Part shown: piece by piece, positions 23,428-32,732 of the stretch | Layout: each line of letters begins with the position of its first letter | How positions within the stretch are numbered: position 1 is the first letter of the stretch | Source of the DNA: Armatimonadota bacterium | GTDB taxonomy: Bacteria; Armatimonadota; UBA5829 | Assembly: GCA_023474015.1 (NCBI GenBank) | Contig: JAMCYN010000101.1 | Coordinates: 90,097-154,096 of the forward strand | Length of the DNA stretch: 64,000 nt | Reading direction: 5' to 3' | Made by a program: the position numbers and the translations under genes | The notes under the pieces: generated by a model | What the model was told of the DNA's origin: nothing | What the model saw: only the letters and a program-made list of their open reading frames with translations | Database searches by the model: none

Positions 23428-23569
23428 AAGGAAACCTTTCTCCCACGATACTCAGCTAAATATATTCTGGCGTTTGCGGCGAGCGTTCATTAGCCCATTT
23501 CGGGTGAAGGGCGGTAATAATCAGTGTTACCATTGAGCGCGGGGGCGGCACGGTGGGGGAAGAGATATT

Positions 23570-23645
23570 GCAGAATGCAGAATGCAGATTGACCTAGCAT
23601 TGTGAGGTCCCTTCATTCTGCATTCTGCAATCTGCATTCTTCATT
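23570..23645. repeat. Inverted pair of iterated GCAGAATG repeats between cheA and cheW
   Basis: GCAGAATGCAGAATGCAGAT (from 23570) and ATTCTGCATTCTGCAATCTG (from 23617) form a long hairpin in the 236-base cheW-cheA gap of the operon. I see no gene in this gap. Confidence 0.65.
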
Positions 23646-23663
23646 TCCCTTCTGTTTGCAATG

Positions 23664-24191
23664 CTACGCCGCCTGAGCCGCGGGCTCCTCGGCTTCTTTC
23701 CTCGCCCGCTTCTCGATCTTGCCCAGGGACTCTATTTCCCTCGCTGTCAGGACTTTGTCGAGGTCGAGCAGGATGAACAGCCTGTTGTCCTGCTTGCCCA
23801 CGCCTCGCAGATAGTCTGAGTCCACCGAGGTGATCACCGGTGACGGAGGCTCTATTGCATCCGCCGGCAGACGCAGGGTCTCGGCAACCGCGTCGACCAC
23901 CATACCTATCATCTGGCCTCCGGCTTCCACCACTACTATTCTCGATGATTTGGTAGCTTCGCTGACCGTAAGGCCGAATCGCTTTCGCAGGTCGATCACC
24001 GGGACGATACTGCCTCGCAGGTTGATCACGCCCTCCACGAAATCGGGAGTGCGTGGAATCTCGGTGACTTCCTGCATCCTGATGATCGTGTTCACAGCCG
24101 CGATATCCACCCCGTAGTATTCCTTTGCCAGCTCGAAGACTACAAGCTGCTCCGACTCGTCCGCGGTGTTCTCAAGCACTTCGTTACTCAT
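23664..24191 (-). CDS. cheW: Chemotaxis coupling protein CheW
   Basis: The 175-residue protein has the CheW fold: EQLVVFELAKEYYGVDIAAV, then TPDFVEGVINLRGSIVPVID (about residues 51-70) and RLFILLDLDKVL near the end. It links the receptor to CheA. A C-terminal tail of about 25 charged, alanine-rich residues extends beyond the usual fold. The start is ATG 24191 behind GGAGAG. It lies between the receptor gene and cheA, the standard ternary-complex order. Confidence 0.94.
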   Translation of the reverse strand: MSNEVLENTADESEQLVVFELAKEYYGVDIAAVNTIIRMQEVTEIPRTPDFVEGVINLRGSIVPVIDLRKRFGLTVSEATKSSRIVVVEAGGQMIGMVVDAVAETLRLPADAIEPPSPVITSVDSDYLRGVGKQDNRLFILLDLDKVLTAREIESLGKIEKRARKEAEEPAAQAA

Positions 24192-24213
24192 AATTTGAAC
24201 TCTCCATTCATCA

Positions 24214-26340
24214 TTAAGCCGCCTTGCGCTGCTTCCGTGCTGTAACCTCGGCGGAGACGTCACGCACGTTGGAGGCGCTGTCGGCTCTGACCTTGAACTG
24301 GGCCACCAACTGCTGCATGTTCTCAGCCATTGTGGCAAGTTCCTCGGAGGAGGCCGTCAGTTCCTCGGCGGCGGCGTTCTGCTCTTGGGTGGTCGCCGAT
24401 ACTTCCTCGGCGGATGCGGCGTTTTCTTCGCTTACAGCCGCGACCTGCTCGATCTGCCTGGTCACCTCTGTGCTCGATGCCGCCATCTCTTCGGTGGCAG
24501 CCGTGCTCTCCTCGGTTATGGCTGATACGTTCTCGATAGCCTTGATGACCTCGGCGCTCGAACCGCTCATCTGCTGGGCCGAAGCAGCCATGCCTTGAAT
24601 CTGGCCGACTATGCCCGCAACCGCCTCCTGAATGCTCTTCAGGGCCTCGCTCGCTTGAGCGGAGAGATCGGTTCCCTCGGCCACCTCTTTGCTGCCGATG
24701 CTCATGGCCTCGACGGCCTGGTTGATCATGTGCTGCATGTTGGTGATCAGGTCCGCGATCTCGCCGGTGGCCTTGGAGCTTCGCTCGGCGAGCTTTCTGA
24801 CCTCATCGGCGACCACTGCGAACCCCTTGCCATGCTCTCCGGCTCTTGCAGCCTCGATGGCGGCGTTAAGAGCAAGAAGGTTGGTCTGCTCGGCAATATC
24901 GTCGATTGTCTCGACGATCGCGCCTATTTGCTGAGAGCTTTCGCCCAACTGGCCTACCATGCCGCCGACCTTGTCCGTGGCCTCCTTGATTCTCCCCATG
25001 CCATCGACCGATCTGGCCACCTGCTGGCCACCGGTATTGGCGACTTCGCTTACCTGCTGAGAAGTTTCGCCGGCGGTCTGGGCCGCCTGAGCGACCTGGT
25101 CGATAGCGGCGGTGATTTGCTGAATCAATGCGACAGTCTCGTCGACTGTTCTAGCCTGAGTCTGAGATCCCTTGGCTACTTCCTCTATCGCTCGTGAGAG
25201 CTGCTCCATGGCCTCGGTGCCCGCCAGAACGGTCTTAGACTGCTCCTGCGAGCCGGCCGCCACCTGACCAACGGTTTCGGCTATCTGCTGCGAGGCCTTG
25301 CCTACCTGCTCCGCGCTGGCGGTCACATCCTGAGATGACTGCGCCACCATATCGGCGGAGTTTTTCACCTCGATCAGCGCGTGCTCCAGAGCTTCGAGCA
25401 AGCTGTTGATGTTGTTCTTCATCTTGTCGTATGCGCCTTGATACTCGCGCTGCACTCTCGCTGTAAGGTCCTTGTTCGCGGCGTCCTCGAGCGCCTTGCC
25501 GCCATCTTCCTCAATCAGGGCACGCAAGGTACTTGCCATTGTGTTCATGGATTTCGACAGGTCACCGATCTCATCCGTGGTCGTTATTTCGAGCGCCACG
25601 TTGACGTCACCAGCGGCCAGCTTGTCCGCCGCCTCCGTCATCTTGGTCATCGGTATGGATATGGAGCGGGATAACAGCACGCCTATGACGACCGCCGACA
25701 CGAAACCCAGCAACGAAACTACCACCGCCAACGTTCTGCTCGAGCTCTGAGACGCGTCGGACTCCTCCATGGCCGACGCAAGTTCGGCGCCTACTGCTTC
25801 CTCCAGTTTGTGCAGGTCCGCAAGGCCTTGCTCGCTGACCTCGTCCGCCACCGCCATGCTTGCGCGGGCCCTGGCGGCCGCTCCGGAGGTTCCCGCAAGA
25901 GCCTGTTGGTGATGCCGCATCAGCTCTTTCACACTTCGCTCAAATGTCGCGTGCTGCTCGCCCGCCTCTTCGGCCAGCTTGCGGACCTCATCGCTATCGG
26001 TGGCGATGATCTTGATGTCTCCGACCGTCCCGCCCTTGACGATGCCCGCAATGAAATCGTCGAACGTCTTGACCGTCTCGTCGAATTGCCGCTCTATCTC
26101 GGGCAGCTTGGCCGGATCATCTTGCAGCAGATATTCCGCCGCCGCGTCCCGACCGGTGAGCAGCGCTATCTGCACTTCCATCGACGCATCGGCTAGTGGA
26201 AATTCGTTCTCCAGCATGGCATCACCGGCTTTTCCCGTCTTCGATATTCCGCTTATGCCGATGACTCCGACTACAGCGGCGATGATCGCCACGACGACGA
26301 ACCCGCCTATGAGCTTGGGTCCTAACTTGAGTTTATTCAT
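24214..26340 (-). CDS. Methyl-accepting chemotaxis protein
   Basis: The 708-residue receptor starts at ATG 26340 ([13 protein letters not shown]). It has TM1 (about 10-32), a periplasmic four-helix-bundle-type sensor (about 33-205), TM2 (about 208-230), a HAMP domain ([20 protein letters not shown]) with an additional helical segment, and a long cytoplasmic coiled coil with the conserved hairpin tip [20 protein letters not shown] through [15 protein letters not shown]. The distal part is rich in A/E/S/T heptads with methylation-type EE pairs. No CheR-docking pentapeptide is present at the C-terminus (ARKQRKAA). It is the first gene of the chemotaxis operon and probably its cognate receptor; the ligand is unknown. 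Confidence 0.95.
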   Translation of the reverse strand: MNKLKLGPKLIGGFVVVAIIAAVVGVIGISGISKTGKAGDAMLENEFPLADASMEVQIALLTGRDAAAEYLLQDDPAKLPEIERQFDETVKTFDDFIAGIVKGGTVGDIKIIATDSDEVRKLAEEAGEQHATFERSVKELMRHHQQALAGTSGAAARARASMAVADEVSEQGLADLHKLEEAVGAELASAMEESDASQSSSRTLAVVVSLLGFVSAVVIGVLLSRSISIPMTKMTEAADKLAAGDVNVALEITTTDEIGDLSKSMNTMASTLRALIEEDGGKALEDAANKDLTARVQREYQGAYDKMKNNINSLLEALEHALIEVKNSADMVAQSSQDVTASAEQVGKASQQIAETVGQVAAGSQEQSKTVLAGTEAMEQLSRAIEEVAKGSQTQARTVDETVALIQQITAAIDQVAQAAQTAGETSQQVSEVANTGGQQVARSVDGMGRIKEATDKVGGMVGQLGESSQQIGAIVETIDDIAEQTNLLALNAAIEAARAGEHGKGFAVVADEVRKLAERSSKATGEIADLITNMQHMINQAVEAMSIGSKEVAEGTDLSAQASEALKSIQEAVAGIVGQIQGMAASAQQMSGSSAEVIKAIENVSAITEESTAATEEMAASSTEVTRQIEQVAAVSEENAASAEEVSATTQEQNAAAEELTASSEELATMAENMQQLVAQFKVRADSASNVRDVSAEVTARKQRKAA

Positions 26341-26620
26341 TGTCTTTTGTCCCCCCATGATCTAATACTGCCAACGGCGTATATCCCAAAGGCGGCCAAC
26401 TACCGGAGCCACCTCCACCGCGAAGCGTATCGCTTCCGGCGGGCCTGTCGCCGGCATTCAGGGCCGGCAACCAAGTCAACACCTCCTTAGCAACGTTGAA
26501 ATACAGGCCAAGGTAAACGCCATTGCACGCTCCGATGAACACTATCTACATAGGGATCATCGGGGGCGCGACCTGGTAATTGTGTCAGGGTGGAACACTG
26601 AATTGGGTGTTGGATGAGGG
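26341..26620 (-). promoter_or_regulatory. Structured leader upstream of the chemotaxis operon
   Basis: Read on the minus strand, this 280-base gap contains two stable hairpins, GCCGGCCCTGAATGCCGGC (about 26448-26469) and GAAGCGATACGCTTC (about 26422-26436), then a G-rich GGTGGCTCCGGTAGTTGGCC segment before the MCP start. It may be a long 5' leader with regulatory structure. I could not match it to a known riboswitch class; conserved bases of the cyclic-di-GMP class I element (GACGCAAAGC) are absent. Confidence 0.35.
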
Positions 26621-27292
26621 TTAATTACGGGCAGAATGAGAGAGGCTGCCGCAAATTACGAAATGGAGTGAATAGATTATGTCCTCGCCGGGAACGTTGG
26701 GATATTCGACGCCGGCAAGTACGCTGTAACGATCGCTCACGACGTAGTTTGCGCCGACGGACCAATAGTTCTCGCGGCCGCTGGTGTAGTCGGCCATGAG
26801 CGTCCATCGGTCGCTTATGGGGCGATCAACTCCGGCGAACCAGCGAGTGGCTGTGTCCGTGCGCAGCGCCCCCAGGCTGAGTCTGCCGAACCCGAAGGTT
26901 TGGCCCACAACACCGTAGGTGGCGCTCTTGAGGTTCTGACTCATGTTATACGAACCGATTGCGACGGGCAGCTTGGTCCCGCCGCCCAACTCGAAGGCAT
27001 ACTTGATATTGCCGATAGCATCGGTGTCAGCGGTGGGGCTGGCGTCAACGTCGAATCCGAGTTCCAGCCCTCGGCTGATCCCGTACTCGGTGTTGAACAG
27101 GGTCGCGCGGTTGTCTCGGGTAATGGGAGTGGAAAAGTCGTTCTGGTATTCCATGGAGTACTCGCCCCTACCCACCACATCGGTCGTGGGAATCAGCAGC
27201 AGACCGCTGTAGCAGGCAAAGGCGGCGCACATCGAAAACGCGCCCAGGATTGCTACGTAGAGAACAATATACTGCCAAACTAAACGCTTCAA
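26621..27292 (-). CDS. Exported beta-barrel-like (outer-membrane-type) protein
   Basis: The 223-residue protein starts at TTG 27292, nine bases after GGGAGG. Residues 1-28 form a signal peptide (VLYVAILGAFSMCAAFA). The mature part begins SGLLLIPTTDVVGRGEYSME and consists of short alternating amphipathic strands with aromatic girdles (for example TTKLP-IGSYNMSQ, LSLGALRTDTATRWFAGVDR, WTLMADYTSGRENYWSVGAN), a pattern typical of outer-membrane beta barrels. That supports a diderm host. No family name is claimed. It lies between the chemotaxis operon and the LuxR-type regulator. Confidence 0.6.
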   Translation of the reverse strand: MKRLVWQYIVLYVAILGAFSMCAAFACYSGLLLIPTTDVVGRGEYSMEYQNDFSTPITRDNRATLFNTEYGISRGLELGFDVDASPTADTDAIGNIKYAFELGGGTKLPVAIGSYNMSQNLKSATYGVVGQTFGFGRLSLGALRTDTATRWFAGVDRPISDRWTLMADYTSGRENYWSVGANYVVSDRYSVLAGVEYPNVPGEDIIYSLHFVICGSLSHSARN

Positions 27293-27770
27293 ATGTTAGC
27301 CTCCCGGTGCCCTCTCTCGCGCTTGCCTTATGAGCAGCCACTCGGAATCTTCGGCGGACGGATGCTCCATCTTATCAGGGGAAAACCCTTAAAAATCGAC
27401 GTGGAGAGACTTCCCGAAAATGTCAGAGTTTGCCGCCTTGCTGTGTCTATGCAGTCCTTTGCTAATTCCGCCGGTAACAACCTGAACATTTCCACGCCAT
27501 TTGTCGATAATAAATGCTTGACGGGTAGCTCGCATCCTGATACGCTATGGTAGCTTGATAATAACCACCGGCGAACCCGTTTCAACAAACGTGCGAGCGG
27601 CGCCCGCGCTCCAAAAACAGGCGCGGTTAGCGCCTAATAAAGCGAAGCACCTCACAGCACTGAGGCTGTGAACGGAATGATCTGTAATGCCGGTCCCGAT
27701 GTAAGATCGGGCCGGTCATGGACTAAGATTTCCGTTTCCTGAGAGGCAATCCGAATGTGAGGTAAGGCTA
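27293..27770. other. Long non-coding stretch with three hairpins upstream of a LuxR-type regulator
   Basis: The 478-base gap has no convincing gene. Its right half (27600-27720, plus strand) carries GGCGCGGTTAGCGCC, then CACAGC...GCTGTG overlapping the competing pair CCTCA...TGAGG, then GCCGGTCCCGATGTAAGATC plus GGGCCGG, and ends about 50 bases before the regulator start. This could be a structured 5' leader or a small RNA. Confidence 0.4.
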
Positions 27771-28451
27771 GTGGGTAGTTGTGGTAATACAGCATCCAAA
27801 GTACTGATCGTGGAAGAGCACCCCGTCACCAGATGGGGACTCCAACACTTCCTCGAGACAACAAAAGACATTCGGATCGTCGGAGAGGCGAGCTGCCTTG
27901 CCGAAGCGTTCGATCAGATCCAGCGCCACGACCCCGATGTCATCATCATGGATATAGTCTTTCCCGACGGCGATGGAATTGAGGCCGTGAGGGAGATCAT
28001 GCGCGAGAAACCGCGATGCGTGCTCGCATTCAGCGCCCACGATACCTGGGACTGCGTGCAGAAGTTCGTTAAGGCAGGCGGCTTGGGCTTTGTGACCAAG
28101 CGTTGTCCGCCGGACGAACTGCTTTGTGCCATCGAGGCCGTCTCCCGCGGCCGCCGGTGGATTTCCCCGAGCGTGCGCAGAGTCGGTCCCGCTCCCGCTC
28201 GAAGGAGTGGAGACGACCACAGTCGGCTCTCACCCAGGGAGATCGAAGTGGCCGCGCTGGTCGCAAGGGGCTTGACCAGCAGGCAGATCGCCGACCAACT
28301 CTGCGTGAGCCTCAAGACCATAGAAACCCACCGCTACAGGATTTTCAAAGGGCTTCAGATCAAGAGCCGCGCGCAGCTAGTCAACTACGCTATCCGCCAC
28401 GGACTGCTGGGCAACTACGCGAGCGAAAGCAGCGGCGCGCCCCCCGCCTGA
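27771..28451 (+). CDS. LuxR/NarL-type response regulator
   Basis: The 226-residue regulator has an N-terminal receiver domain with phospho-site D61 (VIIMDIVFPDGDG) but EE instead of DD at the acidic pocket (VLIVEEHP, residues 15-16), and a C-terminal LuxR helix-turn-helix (LSPREIEVAALVARGLTSRQ continuing IADQLCVSLKTIETHRYRIF). No kinase gene adjoins, so it is an orphan regulator. The start is GTG 27771. It is followed after about 90 bases by rpoN on the same strand; both may be co-transcribed. The upstream leader is hairpin-rich. Confidence 0.88.
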   Translation: MGSCGNTASKVLIVEEHPVTRWGLQHFLETTKDIRIVGEASCLAEAFDQIQRHDPDVIIMDIVFPDGDGIEAVREIMREKPRCVLAFSAHDTWDCVQKFVKAGGLGFVTKRCPPDELLCAIEAVSRGRRWISPSVRRVGPAPARRSGDDHSRLSPREIEVAALVARGLTSRQIADQLCVSLKTIETHRYRIFKGLQIKSRAQLVNYAIRHGLLGNYASESSGAPPA

Positions 28452-28543
28452 TACCATTCGACCTAAGGAACCGGACGGCCTTTCCCTATAATAATGCAGG
28501 CATTATCTCGAGCATTATCCGCCGAAGAGCGGAATGGAAAGGT

Positions 28544-29962
28544 ATGGTTGGTAGAATGCAAGGTCCCGTGCTTGCGCAGAGGCAGCAGCTTCGCGCGATC
28601 CCCGTCCAGATTCAGGCGAACGCCATCCTCAACATGAGCCTGCTGGAACTGCGGCAGTTCATCGAAACGGAAGCCATGGAAAACCCCGCGCTGTGCATTG
28701 ACGAGGGATATCGATGCCCGATCTGCGGGTTCACGACCGGCGCCCCGGCATGCCCCGTTTGCGGAGCCTCCATGACAAGGACCGAGACCGCCAAGCCGGA
28801 CAGGTTCGAGGAGCGCGACTACCTCGAAAGAGCATTCGCCGCCGCGGACAGCGAGATGGTGTTCGACCCGTTCCGCACGGTGGCCCGCGTGATGGACCTC
28901 CGCGACTACCTCAAGGGTCAGGCCCGGATGGTTCTTGGCGGGAGAAAGCTCAGGATCGCCGAATACCTCATAGACTCGCTCGACAATGACGGGTTCTTCA
29001 GGGAGTCGCTGTTCGAGACCGCCGAAGAGTTCGCGACAGCCGTGCCGGAGATCGAGGCCGTGCTTTCCATACTGCAATCATTCGACCCGCCCGGGATCGC
29101 CGCGCGGGACCTACGCGAGAGCCTGCTGATCCAGCTCAGGCACCTCGGCTCATCCGGGACCACGTCCGCCAACACGGAACGTATCCTGCTCGACCATTGG
29201 GAAGACTTCTCACGAATGAAGCTGAAATCGATAGCGAAGGCGATGGATGTGACGCTCGGCGTGATCACGGAGGCCTGCGAGTTCATTCGAGACAACCTCA
29301 CCCCCCACCCCGCCGCCATGTATCGCGCGCCGTTCGAGGAACTCAGCCCCAGAGACACCGCCGCGATTGTGCCGGATGTGATCGTCCACAGGGTCGGGGA
29401 TTCGCTGACGGCGGAGGTTGTCGATTGCCACGGCAGCTTTGCTCGCATCGACCAAACGTACGGGGATACCTATAAATCGATCAAGAGCGGCGACTGCGCC
29501 CTGGGCGAGGACGACGTCCGGCACATCAGGGAACACGTCGAGCGGGTGAAGTGCGTCCTGGACGCTATCGGCCTGAGGAAGAAAACCTTGGCCCGTGTCG
29601 CCACATTCCTGATCGAATACCAGAAGGACTTCCTCCTGCACGGCCCATCCCACCTCAAGCCGCTCCGCCAGAAGGACGTGGCGAAGGCGCTCGAGGTCCA
29701 CGAATCGACAATCTGCCGCGCGCTTGCCGGCAAATACTGCCGAACACCCTCAGCCGAGGTCATCTCATTCGAGATATTCTTCGATTCAGCCCTACCGATC
29801 CGCAACATGATCAGCCAGTTGGTGGCCCGCTCCGTCGAACCACTGTCCGACGGCGAGATCGCCAAACGCCTCGCCGAGAACGGGGTCACGATAGCCCGCC
29901 GGACGGTGGCGAAGTATCGCGAACAGTTAAAGATGCTGCCGTATCAGCTTAGGGTGGCTTAG
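28544..29962 (+). CDS. rpoN: RNA polymerase sigma-54 factor with zinc-ribbon insertion
   Basis: The 472-residue protein is sigma-54: region I (AQRQQLRAIPVQIQANAILN through SLLELRQFIETEAMENPAL, residues 11-50), core-binding region III (about 110-300), the cross-linking/HTH region (LRQKDVAKALEVHESTICRA) and a perfect RpoN box ARRTVAKYRE (about 451-460). Between regions I and III, where an acidic region II is usual, it has a CPIC...CPVC zinc ribbon (Cys 58, 61, 70, 73). The alternative start ATG 28556 is possible. Sigma-54 requires an AAA+ activator; one with a variant GAFTHA loop is encoded at 14774. The stop overlaps that of the convergent transporter by four bases. Confidence 0.92.
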   Translation: MVGRMQGPVLAQRQQLRAIPVQIQANAILNMSLLELRQFIETEAMENPALCIDEGYRCPICGFTTGAPACPVCGASMTRTETAKPDRFEERDYLERAFAAADSEMVFDPFRTVARVMDLRDYLKGQARMVLGGRKLRIAEYLIDSLDNDGFFRESLFETAEEFATAVPEIEAVLSILQSFDPPGIAARDLRESLLIQLRHLGSSGTTSANTERILLDHWEDFSRMKLKSIAKAMDVTLGVITEACEFIRDNLTPHPAAMYRAPFEELSPRDTAAIVPDVIVHRVGDSLTAEVVDCHGSFARIDQTYGDTYKSIKSGDCALGEDDVRHIREHVERVKCVLDAIGLRKKTLARVATFLIEYQKDFLLHGPSHLKPLRQKDVAKALEVHESTICRALAGKYCRTPSAEVISFEIFFDSALPIRNMISQLVARSVEPLSDGEIAKRLAENGVTIARRTVAKYREQLKMLPYQLRVA

Positions 29963-31200
29963 TAGCCCCGCGCGAGACCGAAGAGCCACATGACGGTCAT
30001 GATCATCAGCGCGACCGCCATTGCCCAGACGGCGATGTTATAGACCTTGGAATTGGTGTATTTGCCCATCACGTCCGGCCTGTTTATGAGCTTCAGCATG
30101 AAGACCAGAATGACCGGCAGCAGGATGCCGTTGATGGCCTGGGCGTTGATCATGGTGTCGATCAGGTGGAGCTTCGGCATTAGGACGACGAGCACGCCGA
30201 ATAGGATGCTGAATGTGTAGATGCTGTAAAATATGGGGGCTTCGCTGAACTTGCGTGAAATCCCGATCTCCCAGCCGAACGCCTCGCTGTAGGTGTAGGC
30301 GGTTGAAAGAGGCAGCACCGCGGCGGCCAGCAGAGAGGCATTGAACAACCCTATAGCAAACAGCGCTTCCGCGTATCGACCGGCGACAGGCTCCAGCGCC
30401 TTCGCCACCTGCGCGGCGTCCTTCACGTGCTGGCCGTGGATGGTTCCGTAGACCGTCGCCCCCGCCGCGACGATGATGAAGAACGAAACCAAATCCGTCA
30501 GCAACGAGCCGATGTATACGTCCCACTTCTGATAAGTGTAGTTCTCCAGACGCACGCCCTTTTCCACAACCGTCGCCTGCAGGAAGAACTGCATCCATGG
30601 CGTGATGGTAGTCCCGATTACGGCTATAGCCAAAAAAATGAAGTTGGGGGTCAGGTTCAGCTTCGGCACGAACGTGGCGTGCGCGACCTCCGACCAGTTC
30701 GGGTGCGCCATAATGCCCGATACGACGTATGTGGCGTAGATGAGCGTAAGCGCAAGAAATACGCGCTCGACCGTCCTGAACGACCCCTTCACTACCAGCA
30801 GCCAGATGCCGATGGCGGCAATTGGGACCGTGATATAGCGCGTGATTCCGAAGATTTCCAGGCTCGCCGCGAGGCCGGCGAACTCCGCGGTGGTGGTGGC
30901 GAGGTTAGCGACTAACAGCGTGCCCAGGGCGAACATGGTCCATTTGACGCCGAAGTTCTCCCGGATAAGCTCCCCGAGGCCCTTCTGCGTGACCACGCCC
31001 ATCCGCGCGCACATCTCCTGGATCATCGCCAGCACGAATGTGATGATTACTATGACCCAAAGGAGGTCGTAGCGATATAACGCGCCCGCCACGGAATACG
31101 TGGTTATGCCGCCCGCGTCGTTGTCCGCCGCGGCGGTGATCACTCCCGGCCCGATGAATGCAAACAGCATCAGCAGCCGGTTGCGGCCGAGTCGCCTCAT
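29959..31200 (-). CDS. Nramp-family divalent metal transporter (Mg-type subclass likely)
   Basis: This roughly 413-residue integral membrane protein has 11 or so hydrophobic helices and the Nramp fold. TM1 carries AAADNDAGGITTYSVAG where classical Mn/Fe transporters have DPGN, and TM6 reads GTTITPWMQFF instead of the methionine-containing AxxMPHN motif. Loss of the metal-coordinating Met is the hallmark of Nramp-related magnesium transporters, so Mg2+ is the likely substrate; this is inferred. The start is ATG 31200, since the upstream GTG overlaps AGGAGG. It follows a PRC/MgtE_N/CBS protein, which probably regulates it. Confidence 0.85.
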   Translation of the reverse strand: MRRLGRNRLLMLFAFIGPGVITAAADNDAGGITTYSVAGALYRYDLLWVIVIITFVLAMIQEMCARMGVVTQKGLGELIRENFGVKWTMFALGTLLVANLATTTAEFAGLAASLEIFGITRYITVPIAAIGIWLLVVKGSFRTVERVFLALTLIYATYVVSGIMAHPNWSEVAHATFVPKLNLTPNFIFLAIAVIGTTITPWMQFFLQATVVEKGVRLENYTYQKWDVYIGSLLTDLVSFFIIVAAGATVYGTIHGQHVKDAAQVAKALEPVAGRYAEALFAIGLFNASLLAAAVLPLSTAYTYSEAFGWEIGISRKFSEAPIFYSIYTFSILFGVLVVLMPKLHLIDTMINAQAINGILLPVILVFMLKLINRPDVMGKYTNSKVYNIAVWAMAVALMIMTVMWLFGLARGY

Positions 31201-31222
31201 ACCGCTCACCTCCTTTCACTTG

Positions 31223-31340
31223 AGATTGTAGATTGTAGATTGCGGATTGCAGATTGCAAGGGTTCGGCACGTCGCCCTGTTGGTCTCCGTCTTCTTCTTG
31301 CTCTCTGCTTTCCACTTTCCGCTTTCCGCTTTCCACTTTA
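31223..31340. repeat. Iterated ATTGTAG/ATTGCAG and CTTTCC(A/G) repeats in operon gap
   Basis: GAGATTGTAGATTGTAGATT plus GCGGATTGCAG (31223-31258) and TTTCCACTTTCCGCTTTCCG (31310-31340) fill the gap between the MgtE-like and Nramp genes. Confidence 0.6.
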
Positions 31341-31343
31341 GCT

Positions 31344-32600
31344 TCAGCTCCAGATTTTGGGGATGCGCCGACGGCGGCCCTCGGGCATAATTTCCTCGAG
31401 GGCATCGTCCACCGTGACTATCCCCTGCAGCCTGTTCTCGTCGTCCACCACCGGCAGAGCGAGCAGGTTATAATCGCTCATGGCCCGGGCGACTTCCTCC
31501 ACTCCGGCGTCCAGGTGGACATGTATAACGTTCGTAACCATGAAATCTTCTATGGGAGTGTAGGGCTTCGCGATTATGAGGTCTCGAAGCGACAGCACCC
31601 CCACCAGGTGCTCGGATGAGTCCACAACATAAAGATAATATATGGTCTCCGCGCTGGGCTCCAGCTCGCGAATGGTATCAATCGCCTGCTGGGCCGTTTT
31701 CTCGCGCGAGATGGCGACGTATTCGGTGGTCATAAGCCCGCCGGCGGACTGGTCTTCGTAGACCAATAGCTCCTTGACGTCCTCCGCCTCCTCGGGTTCC
31801 ATCTCCTCCAATATGTCTTCGCGGCGGTCCGCGCTGATGTCCCCGAGCACGTCCGCGGCCTCGTCAGGCTCCATCTCCTCGAGGATATCGGCGGCGCGTT
31901 CGTCCTCGAGGTTCTCGACAATCGACGCCTGCACCTCCGGGTGGACCTCGGTAAGGACCTCCGCGGCGGTCTCGATATCGAGCGACTCCATAACCTCCGT
32001 GCGCTGATCCGGGTCGAGTTCGTTAAGGATTCGAGCGATGTCCGACGGGTGCAGCGCGCTCAGGCGCTCGGCCGAGACCTTCAGCTTGAGCCTGCCGACT
32101 CCCCGCTCGAACGCCTCGACATCGTGCCACGCGATGACCTGCGAACTCGGCCTGATTTTGAACAACCTCCCGAGCGCGTCCGCGACGTGCATAAGCCCCA
32201 TTCGCCGCAGCAGGCCGCGCATGCCGGTATCGACCCCCACCAGATACAGCCTGTCCCCCGACGGCTCGATGCGCACATCGTTCACCCGCACGACCCGATA
32301 GTCGTGCACGTCCACGATCTGCTTGTCCATCATGTTCGTCTTCAGGAGCAGGTCTTCATCGGTAAAGCTATACTCGACGGTCTGGTCCACGGGAACGGCG
32401 AGCGAGAACCGCTCGGTGTCCGCGTCGTAACCGATAGACTCCCACGCCACATTGCGCGCCTGCCCCCTGCCGACCCGCACGACGACAGCCGATATGACAG
32501 GCAGATGCGGCGCCGGGGACGCAACCAAATCCTCCAGCTTCCCCAACTCCCTGCCGTCAGGGTCCTTTATCGATTGTCCCAGCACGTAGGATAGGTACAT
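31344..32600 (-). CDS. PRC-barrel / MgtE N-domain / CBS protein without a channel domain
   Basis: The 418-residue soluble protein starts with a PRC-barrel-like region (LSYVLGQSIKDPDGRELGKL, residues 3-22), a second beta-rich domain (about 75-170), the MgtE intracellular N domain (superhelix of LHPSDIARILNELDPDQRTE-type repeats, about 185-290) and a CBS pair (about 295-410). In MgtE channels the N and CBS domains bind Mg2+ and gate the pore, but the five-helix MgtE channel domain is absent here. The gene is immediately upstream of the Nramp-family transporter, so it is probably a cytosolic Mg2+ sensor that gates it. Acidic LEEMEPDEAADVL-type repeats are conserved. Confidence 0.88.
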   Translation of the reverse strand: MYLSYVLGQSIKDPDGRELGKLEDLVASPAPHLPVISAVVVRVGRGQARNVAWESIGYDADTERFSLAVPVDQTVEYSFTDEDLLLKTNMMDKQIVDVHDYRVVRVNDVRIEPSGDRLYLVGVDTGMRGLLRRMGLMHVADALGRLFKIRPSSQVIAWHDVEAFERGVGRLKLKVSAERLSALHPSDIARILNELDPDQRTEVMESLDIETAAEVLTEVHPEVQASIVENLEDERAADILEEMEPDEAADVLGDISADRREDILEEMEPEEAEDVKELLVYEDQSAGGLMTTEYVAISREKTAQQAIDTIRELEPSAETIYYLYVVDSSEHLVGVLSLRDLIIAKPYTPIEDFMVTNVIHVHLDAGVEEVARAMSDYNLLALPVVDDENRLQGIVTVDDALEEIMPEGRRRRIPKIWS

Positions 32601-32732
32601 AGCGATGCACTACTGTCATGCTGAACTTGATTCAGCATCTCGTTTCTTCGGTTCCATCGGGGCCGAAGCCTTGTATAGTTTAGTGCTCGGAGGGAGGGAT
32701 GTCAATTGATTGCAGATTTTGGACTGCACCGA

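Noticed and set aside
26500..26540. Sigma-54 promoter for the chemotaxis operon
   Set aside because: TGGC-N7-TTGG is close to TGGC-N7-TTGC but lacks the essential GC at -12.
26341..26620. Cyclic-di-GMP (GEMM) riboswitch upstream of the MCP
   Set aside because: A GGCTCCGGTAG segment looks similar to part of the class I element, but the conserved GACGCAAAGC and tetraloop/receptor parts are missing.
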